A DNA stretch of 64,000 bases from Bufo bufo (Eukaryota; Chordata; Amphibia; Anura; Bufonidae): the NCBI RefSeq assembly GCF_905171765.1, contig NC_053391.1, positions 263,207,918 to 263,271,917 on the forward strand. The letters are read 5' to 3'. The notes under the pieces are model-generated. The model was not told where the DNA came from and did no database searches. It saw only the letters and a list, made by a program, of their open reading frames with translations. Below, one piece after another: positions 44,213 to 54,271 of the stretch (the stretch's first letter is position 1; each line of letters starts with the position of its first letter). The position numbers and the translations under genes are program-made.

Positions 44213-45180
44213 ACAGCCAGGTGGCAACACATGGTCCGTGAGATTAATCACCAAGTTCTCATCTGGTAGTGGGGGGATGGTTATTTCCTCCAGGACACCT
44301 GTTTCTTCTCTTTGCGATTTCCTGACTCCTTTTCTTCTTTCTCTTTCCACGGCCCCTTCTGACCCTTTTCCTAAAGGGTCACTTGTCTCTCCCACGGTAT
44401 CAATTATCCCTTGATTAGGTTTATCTGATGCACTGGAATCAGAATCCGCTGTCCAGTAATCATTATTCTGACGGTGGTTCGGTTTTCTCTTTTGTTTTCT
44501 GAGTTTCCTGCCCGTATTCCAATCAAAGATATGTCCAGACTTGTAATCTTGTTTATCTCTCACAAATGTCTTTTTTTTTCTCTCCTTCACTTCGACTTGT
44601 ACGACTGAGTTTTTTATTTAGTTTATCAAATGACTCCAGAAGGCTATCAGATAACCTTGAGTCTAGCTCAGCTTTTGCTTTAGTGAGTTCTTCTTTCACT
44701 GCATCTTACTCTTTTATATCTTTGTAATACTGTATCCAAAATTAGCAATGAGAAATTAGCATGTAATTGTTGCCACTCCTTTAGAAACGATTCATCATGT
44801 TCGTATTGAGCTGGATATTTATAGACTCTAAGACCTCTTGGTACCCTTTGACTTTCTTTATAAGATTTCAGAGATTTCCAAAATAGGTGCACTTCTCTGT
44901 CAGCCAGTTGCATTACATTGGCCTCTAGTGATCGGGTACTGAGGTTCTGTAGAATGTCTTTACTGTTACATTGCGTGAAGAAATCTTCCGCCCCTTCTTT
45001 GCCATCTAATATGGATAAACCGGATGCATCCGAAGCTATAATAGTAATAATCGCTCACTGGCTTTATTCGCAAGTTATTCGTAGCGTGCTCCAAACCCCA
45101 GAAACACAGTCCAAATATTCTCACATAAGTAAAGAATGGGGCGGCACAGCTACACAAACAGTCCGCGTGATAGCGAGTAT
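44213..45180 (-). pseudogene. PLE A N-terminal coding region and 5' region
   Basis: Minus-strand frames 44913-44680 and 44590-44201 read charged, low-complexity sequence (RKLRKQKRKPNHRQN, then LTDHVLPPGC) that continues in frame into the RT at 37205 once the TTAA element is skipped. N-terminal extensions of this sort precede RT in PLEs. A stop/frameshift lies near 44590-44680. From 45120 to 45180 the sequence matches the outer 3' end of the element (34441-34500). Confidence 0.65.
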
Positions 45181-45184
45181 CCAC

Positions 45185-45707
45185 GATAGAAGTGTTCATG
45201 GAGGTAACGTTGATTGTTACGCTTTCACCGGGCTAGAGATTGTATCTGCCCCCCTGCAGGGGGGGGGGATAGACAACGCCTCCTCCTGCAGAGGGAAGCA
45301 AGATGGATTTTGCGTACGCAAGCTCTGGGTGAGCTTGGATTAAATGACAGGAATGATTTGAGTTCATTCTTATAGATATATGTTGCACACGATATCGTCA
45401 TTTGGTATTGAGGTACATGGAGTTTATAATTGGTATGTATGTATGTGTATTTGTTCACTAACCCTTTGTGTGGGCCCAACTTTGTTATCTATCACCATGA
45501 CAACGAGCAACACCGATATTTAAAAGGGTGGCGCAAATATACGTGCTGACGCACAGCCTGAGGAAGCGCATGTAGTGCGAAACTGCAGTCGCTGTTTTAT
45601 GCGTGGTTAAGTTTTGTCTGCCCCCTGCTACATTCGGTTTATGGAATAAAACACCGCTTTGAGACAACACACTGGTGAGTGCCGCTGTATATTTCTCCTT
45701 CCACATC
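45185..45707 (+). mobile_element. Inverted tail of PLE A
   Basis: Plus-strand copy of the last ~520 bp of the element (reverse complement of about 34570-35095), starting inside the GIY-YIG coding end (EVFMEVTL-like codons, then GGCTAGAGATTGTATCT) and running to CCACATC beside the target duplication. It includes its own hammerhead ribozyme. Inverted, 5'-truncated tails are typical of PLE insertions. Confidence 0.85.
45549..45604 (+). ncRNA. Hammerhead ribozyme in the inverted tail of PLE A
   Basis: ACGCACAGC (45549-45557), CUGAGGA (45558-45564), stem II GCGC/GUGC with one G-U pair, GAAA (45579-45582), CUGCAG (45583-45588), UC (45589-45590), cleavage after C, GCUG (45591-45594) and UGCGU (45600-45604). 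The only stem II change relative to the copy at 34686 is a C to T that keeps pairing as G-U. Confidence 0.85.
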
Positions 45708-45720
45708 GTCTTCTAAGGAT

Positions 45721-46950
45721 GCTCCTGCTTTCTCCGCCTGAGAAGAGGACATGGCCCTGGTTGACTGAGCTTTTAAGTTGTCAGGACAGGGGAGGTCCTG
45801 AATCTCATAGCAAAGGGAAATAGTGTTCCTAATCCACAAGGCTAAGGAACATTTGGAAAAATGTTTACCCTTGTTTCTCCCTGAGAATTGAACTAGAAGG
45901 CTATCGGACTTTCTGAAACCTTTGGTAGCCTCAATAATTCAAAACTGTACGTCTGATGTCCAAGGTATGAAAAGAAAAAAGATGGTAAAATGATCTCCTG
46001 ATCACAATGAAAATTTGTACTATTCTATCCTCCATAACTCTCAGGTAAGGTTCTCTAATGGAAAAGGCCTGTATCTCACCCAATCTTCGGGCTGACGTAA
46101 TGGTGATTAAGAATGCTGTCTTAAAAAGATATTAGTTTGATAGAACAATCATCTAGTGGCTTAAAGGGAGATAGTGTTAGGCCAGTAAGAACAATATTAA
46201 GATCCCAGGAGGAGAAACGAGACTTTAGAGTCGGTCTAAGCCTGGAAGCTGCTCTCATGAATCTTTTATCCATCTGTGGTTTGCAAGATCAGAATCGAAG
46301 AAACAGCCGAGAGCCGACACTTGGACTTTGAGGGTGGATGGCCTAAGCCCCTGCTTTAAGAACTTCAACATTATCTGGATGCTTGGTCATTTCAGATTCG
46401 GGGACGGTTTCCCCGACCAGGAACCAAATCTCTTGCATATCTTTAGGTAGATGGCGGAAGTTACTTTTTTCCTCCATGTTCTAAGCGTGGTTATCACTCT
46501 ATCTGAAAGACCTTAGTACTTCAGTATCTGGATCTCAGGATCCAAGCTGTTAGTATCAGGAACTCTGGATTGGGATGTAGAATCTGTCCCTGATGAAGAA
46601 GGTCCTTCCTGGATGGAAGAGGCCAAGGATCCGAGATGGAGAGTTTCTTGAAGGAGGAAATCCAGCTTCTCTTTGGCCAGAATGGGGTTATTAGAATTAT
46701 TGTTATATTGTCTTGATGGATCTTTTGAATCACTTTTGGAATGAGTGGAAGTGGTGGAAAGGCGTAACTAAGACCCCAGTCCCATGCTAGGGCAAATGCA
46801 TCTAATACCCAGGGATTGTCCCCTGGGATTTAGGGAGCAGCATCTTTTCACCTTCGTATTCTCCCTTGAAGCAAACGGGTCCACTTCTGGAACACCCCAT
46901 TTGTCTATCATTCGAAAGACTTCTGTATTTAGAGGGGGGGGGAGGGGGGA
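45721..46950 (-). pseudogene. DIRS A tyrosine recombinase and end of RNase H
   Basis: The recombinase inserts the circular DNA copy. Minus frames show the RNase H end (LNTEVFRMIDKWG, 46936 down; then WPKRSWISSFKKLS) and the recombinase C-terminal region (STRAMSSSQAEKAGASLED near 45770-45710), which continues on the far side of PLE A at 34424 (ICRAATLSSVHTL). Stops and frameshifts are present throughout, and the middle part (46140-46500) has no long frame. Confidence 0.7.
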
Positions 46951-47499
46951 GAGATCAGTGCCGCAAACAGAGATGGTGAGGAACTGGAACACAAAGTATA
47001 TTAGACAGCTGGAGAGATTCAAGACATGCGCCATCATTCGAGGTCCCTCTGCGCCCCGGCCGACCGACAGCTCCGGTTGGCCGTGCGCAAATACTTAGGT
47101 GGACCACCCACGCTGCAGACCGGGAACATGCACCGGCGGACAAACTGGGAAGGGAGCGGAGGAGGCTCCCCCCTATATGTGATCCGCTGGTGTCAGGGCA
47201 CTTAGGGGGTTAATAACATCCCTGGCCCCGCCCCACTTCCTCAGGCCAGCCACCTCTTGCGGCCAGCACCAGATTATCTGAGGATTCTATCTCCAGTACA
47301 AGGTGCCTTTAAGTTAAAATGGTTAACCCCTTCCTGCCTCTCTGCCCACTTGACGTTGGGCATCCTAGTTTCATAAAAAAATAAAAATAAAAAAAAGACA
47401 AGGAAAATGTGCGTTCATACGGTTCCCCCTCCTCAGCCTCATCACCGCAGGACCACCCTGTCTGTGTGGTACCAAGCTGGGCCGTGTCCTTTACGGACA

Positions 47500-47860
47500 A
47501 AGGAGGACCTCTCATAGTTCCCAATCCGCCCTCCAGGGTCGTTGGTTGATAATCCTCCACCTGCGCAGATCCAGGGAGGACAGCTGTATTATTCCAATCC
47601 ACCTTCTGGGTCGTGTGGTTGATAGTTTTCTAGCGCACTTCACAAGGACCTCTGGATTCCCAATCCGTCCTCCGGGGCCGTTTGGTTGACAATTTTCCAC
47701 CTGCGCGATCCAGTGCAGAACCTCTGGAAGTTCCCAATCCATCCTCCGAGGTCATCTGGTTGATAAAGCTCCGCCTAAGCACTCCAGTGGACGGACAGCT
47801 ACTTCCCACTCCACCCTCTGAGTAGTTTGGTTGATATATCCCCACCGGCGTGGCCTACAA
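47500..47860. repeat. Degenerate ~65-75-bp tandem repeat
   Basis: Five imperfect units with CCCAATCC(G/A)(C/T)CCTC, then GG(T/C)CGT and TTTGGTTGA(T/C)A, near 47519, 47593, 47660, 47735 and 47808. On the minus strand a frame reads repeated GRIGNPEV/DGLGTSRG-type peptides, but no protein is recognised. Confidence 0.65.
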
Positions 47861-49269
47861 CTGCCATGGGCAAGCTTCTAAGAGGTAGAACTGCGCGCAA
47901 GTGGGCCAGAGCAGAACATTTTCTCCTCGGTCACCTCTGCACCCCCAGCTTTCCTCCCTAGGCGCACCCTCCCATCCCTGGAGAGGTTCGGTCTGAGGGG
48001 GGGGAGGGGTTGATCAGTAATTCGGGCTCTCACTCGAATCCGTTGCAATCTTTCAAGATTGCGTCCACGGTAGCCAGCAGTTCTTGTCGTCTGCATTACC
48101 CTCTTCCTTAGGCGGAGTATTTCCACCACTGCTGCATGCTGTACCTGCCATATGCATTAGTCTTCTCCCATCACCGTGCTTCCTGTTGCATTTCCCCTTC
48201 CACAAGTGATCTGCTTACAGGGGAATACCTAAGCATCTTGAATTGCTGCAGTTCAACTACGCCACGGCTCTAGATGCCTTAGCTTCTTCAGTGAGGCGTG
48301 GCAACAATCTATACCCGCGGATGCAGGTACTCTGCATCTGTGGTCTATGGGTGCCGCCAGTGGATACGGTCGCTGTTTCCACATGATATCCTTCTTATCT
48401 TTCGGTGCCTGTTTGGAGCATGGTTGTGACATCCTGTCTTCTCAGAGGGGTTGCCTAGCAACATTTGTGTCCTAGAGACCACCCATCTCCATGGGCCTTT
48501 TCTTTTTCAGTCGTTCAGGACATTGTCCTCATCCATACGTAGTGCATATGCCATTGGCATAATATGGGGAGTACGTTTTAGCGAGTCGAGTGTTCACTGA
48601 CTCCATAGTCCCCCCTCAGCTGGGGGTTCTACCCTGACGCTAGCTTGCTGTTGCTCCTGTTCAGAGCCCTTCCAGGTAAAGTGTTAAAGCTAGCTCTTCT
48701 TAACTGGGGCAGTATAGTGCCATGGCTTCTACGGGATAGCTTCACGCCTCCCCCTTAGTTTTGCGCCGACGGGGCAGGCGCTGGCTACTTCTGGGAGAGT
48801 GGTATTTGCGTTACCACTACATACTATGGTTCTTACTGCACAGCTCCTTCGTCAGGTGGCGGATTCTTCTAGCTCTGAATTGGTGGCCTCTGCGGTATGG
48901 CCCCTCCTCCGCTGGGGTATGGGCTAGCGATACAGTTGTGGCTCCCCTTTCTTGGCTTCCTCCTCAGGCGGAGTTTTGGCACAGCCACTAAATCCCTGGC
49001 TACATCTGCATTTGCATGGGGTATTCTTTAGTGGCCTTCTATTCCAGAGTTCCGGACCCGGCACTCCACATACTACTTCTACAGGTGAATCCTCCCCATT
49101 GGTCCTGGGTGTGCTACCTGTATCTACACTTACCTCTCTCAAGACATGACTAATGTCTAGGTCACGTAAGCCCTCTGGTGATCATACTTCCCACCGCCCA
49201 TTCCGGGTGTAGACTACGAGACTCCCCACACCAGACGGAGCGGGGTTGCGGTCACGTCTTGCCGCGATG

Positions 49270-50430
49270 ATAGATGTTCCATTCCTGGAACGGAACACCC
49301 TTCTATTTCTTGGTCACTGCCACTCAGAGATGGCCTTCTTTCGCAGAGTCCGGTCTTCCATTAGTTTTTAAGGTCTCTTCGTTTGCCGGCGTCGCTATTA
49401 AGTCCGCCATTCTACGCGAAGAGGTTTTTCGGCAGATGTCATCCGCAAGCCTACATCGTCCAGGATCTATTAGAGGACCTGGAGGTCCTTCCTGGGTATC
49501 TGTGGAAGCCGAAATGTTCCGCCACTTTGTTTTTCTCTCCCCACGGTGCTGCCTTCTACAATCAGGGTTGCACCTTGGTCTTGCCCTTAGTTCTTGAAGG
49601 GTCAGGTGTCGACGCTTTCTGTCCTTTTCCAGCGCCCTCTGGCCCCCCCCCGGGGCCTGTAAGGACCTTTCTTCCAGGAGTGGCACATACGGTTACTCCT
49701 TACTGTCCTCCTTTACCGCCTTGGTATCTCATTTTAGTCCTCTCAATGCTCCAGGCTTTCCTTGGAGCCCTTGCGGGAGATTTCTCTCCTACTCCTGTCC
49801 TGGAAGGTAGTTTCAGTTGGCTGCGTTCTCTTGCAGAGAATCCTTCCTGGTTATTCATAGGGACAAGGTGGTTCGTCGGCATGTCCCTTTTCTTCCGAAG
49901 GTGGTCTCTGACTTCTATGTTAAAGAGGAAATTGTCCTACCCTCACTTTGCCCATCTCCTTCACACCCTAAGGAAAAAGAGTTACACAATTTGGAAGTTG
50001 TCAGAGCTCTGAAGATCTATTTAGCAGCCTCCGATCCCTTCCGCCGTACGGATCCCTTTTTTGTCATTCCAGAGGGTCCTCGAAAGGGATTGGCGGCTTC
50101 CAAGGTGAAAATCGCACGCTAAATTCGGTCTACAATTGCTGAAGCATACCGCATACCTTAGGTGTCACGGCTCACCCCACCAGAACCGTGGGTGCATCTT
50201 TGGCTCGGAGGAATCACGCTTCGGCTGTACAGTCGTGTAAGTCGGCTACTTGTCCTCCTTACACACAATAACAAGATTTTACCAGGTGCATACTTATGCA
50301 TCGGCGGACTCTGCCTTTGGCCGCTTGGTCTTGCAGGCGGCAGTTTCTTAGAGGCCTGCAGGGATGATTGCTTCCATGGGTCTGTGGTTTTTCCCACCCT
50401 GTGGACTGCTTTTGGACGTCCCACGGTTTC
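49270..50430 (+). pseudogene. DIRS B tyrosine recombinase, heavily decayed
   Basis: Similar by eye to the DIRS C recombinase in several frames: RGFSADVIRK near 49430, FLPKVVSDFYVKEEIVLPSL (49893-49952), FFVIPEGPRKGLAASKVKIA (50058-50117) and HTYASADSAFGRLVLQA (50289-50339). Many frameshifts and stops. The conserved HxxR-type region is not intact. Confidence 0.75.
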
Positions 50431-50457
50431 TGTGTCCCCCAATGAAAATGGGCGAGA

Positions 50458-50817
50458 AAAGGAGATTTTTGTATAACTTACCAGTAAAATCTTTCTCGCT
50501 CTTCATTGGGGGACACAGCACCCACCCAGTATTGTTGTTCGACCACAGTTGTGGCAGTTGCTGATTTGAACCCCGTTAGGTCTTTTGGCATGGTTGGTGT
50601 TCCATGTTTTTTCTTTGGTTGGCTTTCTTCTCCTACTGCTTGTGCTCAAACTGAAGCTCTCTCTCCAGGCTGGAGGGGGTATAGCTGCCAGGGGAGGAGC
50701 TAACAGCTTTTACTAGTGTCAACCCCTCCTAGAGGACATAGCTGTACCCACAGTTTCTGTGTCCCCCAATGAAGACCGAGAGAGAGATTTTACTGGTAAG
50801 TTATACAAAAATCTCCT
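50458..50817. repeat. DIRS B terminal module (inverted repeat pair)
   Basis: About 60-bp arms 50458-50518 and 50755-50817 are reverse complements with TGTGTCCCCCAATGAAGA-type ends and a GGAGATTTTTGTATAACTTA-type inner part. Fits a right terminal repeat plus the internal complementary region that DIRS elements use to make circles. Confidence 0.7.
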
Positions 50818-50819
50818 TT

Positions 50820-52200
50820 TTTGTTCTGCCCAGTTGAAGATCTTTGTTGATCAGGACAGGAGATTTTGCGACTTTGCCTACCTCTCCCATCAGGGAGGAA
50901 CAATGGTTGTCGTGTTGTCTGAATTTTTTTTTTTTTAGGTGGGAACTCCGAAGATTTTCTTCCGATATCTTTTAGGGATTCCCATACTGCCTTCAGTTCT
51001 CTGACATTTGACGACTGAGAGCTGACTGACTGGGGCCAGGAGACCTGATAGTAAAAATCTCCCACTTTCACTCCCCATCCTGACTGACTTGCGTCCGTCA
51101 TGATCTGTACATAGGGAGTTCTCTTCCATACTACTCTCCTGGAGAGGTTCCTGAGACTGTCCACCAACATAGTGATCTTTTTACCATGTGAGGCATGGAT
51201 ACTCTGTAATCTAGAGTAATCTGTTGCCTGTTCCAAACTCTGAGAATTTAAGTCTGTAGAGGTCGGAAATGCAGTTGACTCCAAGGTACTGAGGGTATGC
51301 ATGATGTGAGTAGGCCCAGTAGACTTATCGCTTCCCTTATGGAGCAGATCTTTTTTTGAAACATTCTGACTTTCTCTTGCAGTGAACTGATTTTGTCTTG
51401 GGGAAGAAAAGTGGATTGAATATTAGAGTCTAGAATCACCCCCAGGAAACGTATTTTTGTGGACTGTTGTAGGTTTGATTTGTTGATGTTCACTATTCAC
51501 CCTAGTTTTCCCAGTGTTGACAGGAAGATGTCTAAATCTGCTAATAGGTGGTCTACTGTATCGCCAATTAGGAGAAAATCGTCTAAGTATGGGACTAAGA
51601 TTAGTTCTCTTTTCCTCAAATATGCCACCATCTCTACTACGAGTTTGGTGAAAATCCTGGGTGCGGAGGAAATTCCAAATGGAAGGGCCGTGAATTGATA
51701 ATGATGTATTAAACCTGATCTCTGATGGCGAACCACAGGAATTTTGGGGAGTTGATACGAATTGGAACATGGTAATAGGCGTCCTTTAAGTCCGCCGTGC
51801 ACATTATAGCGTCTTTTCCTATCAAGGGTTTATAGACCCTAGGGACTCCATCCTAAATTTTCGGTAAGATATGAATTTGTTCAGGAATTTCAGATTTTAT
51901 TATGGTTCGAAATGAGCCCTCTTTCTTTTTCACTAGGAATAGATTGGAGTAGAATCCTCTTCCTTGCTCTGGAAACGGGATCTTAACTACCACTTCCATT
52001 TTTTAAAAGATCTTGCACTCCCTGCCAGATCTTGTTCTGAGCAGTCAAAGATCTGAGGCTGGACACAATGAATTTGTTTGGGGGACTGAAGGAAATTCTA
52101 TCCTGTAACCGGATTTTACTACCTCCCGGGTTCAGGGAGATCAGTTCCCAAAATGTAAGAAAATTCTTCAGTCTTCCCCCTACCCTGGCGTCATTTTTTT
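50820..52200 (-). pseudogene. DIRS A reverse transcriptase and RNase H
   Basis: Minus-strand RT frames include GFYSNLFLVKKKEGSFR (near 51925), DLKDAYYHVPI (near 51795), TALPFGISSAPRIFTKLV (51695-51640) and the catalytic box LVPYLDDFLLIG (near 51595). The connection and RNase H follow with KIRFLGVILDSN (51455) and IMTDASQSGWGVKVG (51105-51060). Stops break it near 51840 and 51745. Order and motifs agree with DIRS C. Confidence 0.82.
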
Positions 52201-52403
52201 ATCGCTGGGTTTGTTCTGGGGGTTAAGGAGAAAACCCCTTCCTTTGTTCCCTTTGGGGTAGCTCCAGCGTCCCAATTTTCCCTTTCCTCTATGCAATCTA
52301 TCCTGGCCCAAGGAAGAACGAAAGTGATATTTTTTCCTATATGGTATTCGGGAAAACTTTTATTTTATTTTTTTCTTGTCTGAGGCTTTTTCCAGGATCT
52401 TAT

Positions 52404-53300
52404 CTAACACAGGCCAAAAACATATTCACCAGAAAAGGGAAAGGAGCACAGCTTCATCTTTGAAGTCTTGTCTCCTGACCAAGACTTCATCCAAAGTGCT
52501 CTGCGAGCCGCGTTGGAGAGGCTCGCGTCCTTGGCTGAGAATTTTACCGACTCAGCAGAGGCATCCGCTAGGAAAGCCATGGCTGATTTCAGCAAGGGGA
52601 TAGAGTTTAGAATCTCCTCTCTAGGGGTCTTATCCCTAATACGGTTCTCAAGTTCATTTAGCCAAAGGAACATAGATCTAGCGACAGATGTTGCGGTGAT
52701 ATTTGATTTAAGGTTAAACATCGATGTTTCCCTTGATTTTCGGAACAGACTGTCCGCTTTCCTCTACATGGGATCCCTTAACTGGGATTAGTCTTCAAAG
52801 GGCAATGATGTCTTCTTATTGACCTTTGCCACTTGCACGTCTATTTTAGGGATCTCATTGAATATTTTAGATTCAGTCGGATCAAATAGACGGTTTTTGA
52901 AAGCCTCTAAAATCATCTTTCTTTTATGTTCTCATTAATGGGGAATACTCGTGTTCTTTAAACCCTTAGACCCCCCCCATACATTTCCTCCTGGATGGAA
53001 TGGGTTTTCTGCTCCTCTTCCACCCCCCATAGTGGCCCTCACAGCTTTTAAAAGATCCAGCATTTCGTCCACAGCAAAATAGAATTTTCTATTGCCCTCA
53101 GAGAATTCAGTTTCTGAAGCAAGGTCCTCTTCATCCCAATGCCTGGAGGAGGAGGCATCCTCCCCCAAGTCTTCGGAATCCGAGGATGAGGGCGATATAC
53201 ATTTTTGTCGCTTAGGGGGAAGTGGTCCCCTAGGAGTCGTACACAAATGAGATAATGAGTATTTAACTTCTTCCTGTATCATAGCCCTGAATTCCATCAT
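52404..53300 (-). pseudogene. DIRS A Gag-like ORF
   Basis: Minus frames 53300-52935 and 52721-52404. The second reads LKSAMAFLADASAESVKFSAKD and SNAARRALWMKSWSGDKTSKMK, a block common to the first ORF of DIRS-type elements. The first is acidic with an SSSDSEDLGEDASSS stretch. A stop/frameshift separates them near 52790-52930. Function in particle formation is assumed from position. Confidence 0.65.
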
Positions 53301-53965
53301 TAGTGAGGGCTCCTATGAGGCGAGAACAGACCCAAGTCAGGAGGAGGCCTGCACACATAAATATATATATATGTGGTGAAACACCCTTGTGTTTAGAAAA
53401 GGAGAGGGGGATCAATTATGACTCCCTGACCATAGTGCATCCGAAACATAGTTAGCAAAATATCAAATTATTTCTCCCCACAAGGGAATTAGCGGAGGGC
53501 GGCACAGGCTCCTGTGGTGAGCGCAGCTCTGGTCCCGACATGCTACCACAATGTACCAGACTCAGAATAATGTGGCTCTCCTGCTTTATGCTGGCCAGAA
53601 CGCTGCACGCCGCTTTAGTCAGTTCCTGCATCCGCCAGAAGTGACATATTTTCAAAGCGCCGAACACGCTGGGCAAGCAAACCAGGCTTAACCCACCAGG
53701 GGCAAGGCGGGGGGACGACGCCCTGGGAGCAGGCTCCAGATCTGAATCTAGAGGTGGACTATCTCGTCGGAGGAATTTAGACCAGACAGAATGGTCTCTA
53801 AATACAGAAGTCTTTCAAATGATAGACAGTAGGATTTCTCTACCCTGCCCTCTGTAGGGACAGGAAAACACTGGTGGTGGGAGGGGGGGTTGAACCTTTC
53901 TCTGTTCCTGTCCCTACAGTGGTCAGGGGTCAATTTCCTTGTGTGCCATCGTGGTGGTGATATAG
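53301..53965 (-). mobile_element. DIRS A left terminal region
   Basis: Leader and terminal repeat of DIRS A. CTCTGTTCCTGTCCCTACAG and TTCCTTGTGTGCCATCGTGG mirror 31646-31711. A minus-strand ORF at 53676-53452 has no recognised domain. Confidence 0.6.
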
Positions 53966-54271
53966 AAATATTAGCTAAAGTCTCATTTTAACATCAGTGT
54001 GAGGGTTTAGTCAGTTTTTAATGGTTGCATTCACCACAGTAGTGCACCTATTCTTGTAAGTGTTTACTTACTGTATTATCCAGCACAATAGGCTCCTGAA
54101 ACCTCTTGTTTAACTCTCAGGTCCAGGTAGTCATAAGATACACCTTTTTATATTGGTTGCAAATTTGGATGCATGGTCCCGGATTTCTGTAAGTTTCTCC
54201 AACTGTATTGTGCATCAAGGAGCAAACAGAAAACATGAGATATTTTACTGACTTGTTATATTTTTTTGCAG
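53966..54271 (+). other. Intron end before the 636-bp exon
   Basis: Unclaimed intronic sequence with TGTTATATTTTTTTGCAG as a good polypyrimidine tract and acceptor. No other feature. Confidence 0.5.

Larger units (their letters stand above)
34438..45707 (-). mobile_element. PLE A: full-length Penelope-like element with inverted tail
   Basis: The 13-bp sequence GTCTTCTAAGGAT occurs at 34425-34437 and 45708-45720, and the DIRS A recombinase reading frame resumes across it, so this is a single insertion with a target duplication. Reading minus: inverted tail (45707-45185), 5' region and N-terminal coding (about 45180-44213), RT and GIY-YIG coding (37205-34920), then a 3' region with a hammerhead ribozyme. 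A TTAA element (37210-44208) interrupts the ORF. The block CACATAAGTAAAGAA with GGCGGCACAGCTACAC is present at both ends (34441 and 45122), the pseudo-LTR arrangement of PLEs. Confidence 0.85.
46951..50817 (+). mobile_element. DIRS B: inverted DIRS copy inserted in DIRS A RNase H
   Basis: Interrupts DIRS A between RNase H blocks (minus SDNTTTIV...FNWAE near 50905-50820, and LNTEVFRMI at 46936). Its own recombinase is on the plus strand (49270-50430). The right end has the inverted pair 50458-50518 and 50755-50817 (GTGTCCCCCAATGAA, TTTTACTGGTAAG), the same layout as at the end of DIRS C. The left end is unclear. 46951-47320 and 47880-49260 have no recognised gene, and TTAACCCCTTCCTGCC at 47320 may be one end of another piggyBac-like element. 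Confidence 0.6.
31611..53965 (-). mobile_element. DIRS A: complete DIRS-type retrotransposon with large insertions
   Basis: DIRS elements use a tyrosine recombinase instead of an integrase and end in inverted, not direct, repeats. On the minus strand the order is Gag-like (53300-52404), RT (52200-51250), RNase H (51302-50820 and 46950-46770) and recombinase (46740-45721 and 34424-34280). The terminal repeat at 31611-31665 (GGAATTAGTCTTACCGG, then ATCACCACGACGGCACACAAGG) is mirrored at 53925-53965, and an inverted internal copy lies at 34221-34280, as expected of the internal complementary region. Removing the inserted elements leaves about 4.9 kb, a normal DIRS size. All ORFs are broken. Confidence 0.8.
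23152..54271 (+). other. zc3h11a: 31.1-kb intron of zc3h11a filled with nested transposons
   Basis: Begins GTAATA and ends TTTTTTTGCAG, a phase-1 intron by both flanking exons. Nearly all of it is assigned to mobile elements in other entries. Only the first ~310 bp and a few short pieces look like unclaimed sequence, including a small repeat of ACAACATTTCATTGTAT near 23193-23226. No exon with good splice sites was seen inside. Confidence 0.6.

Noticed and set aside
46590..46610. Additional hammerhead at CTGATGAAGAAGG
   Set aside because: No GAAA segment or stem II partner follows; it is part of the DIRS A coding remnant.
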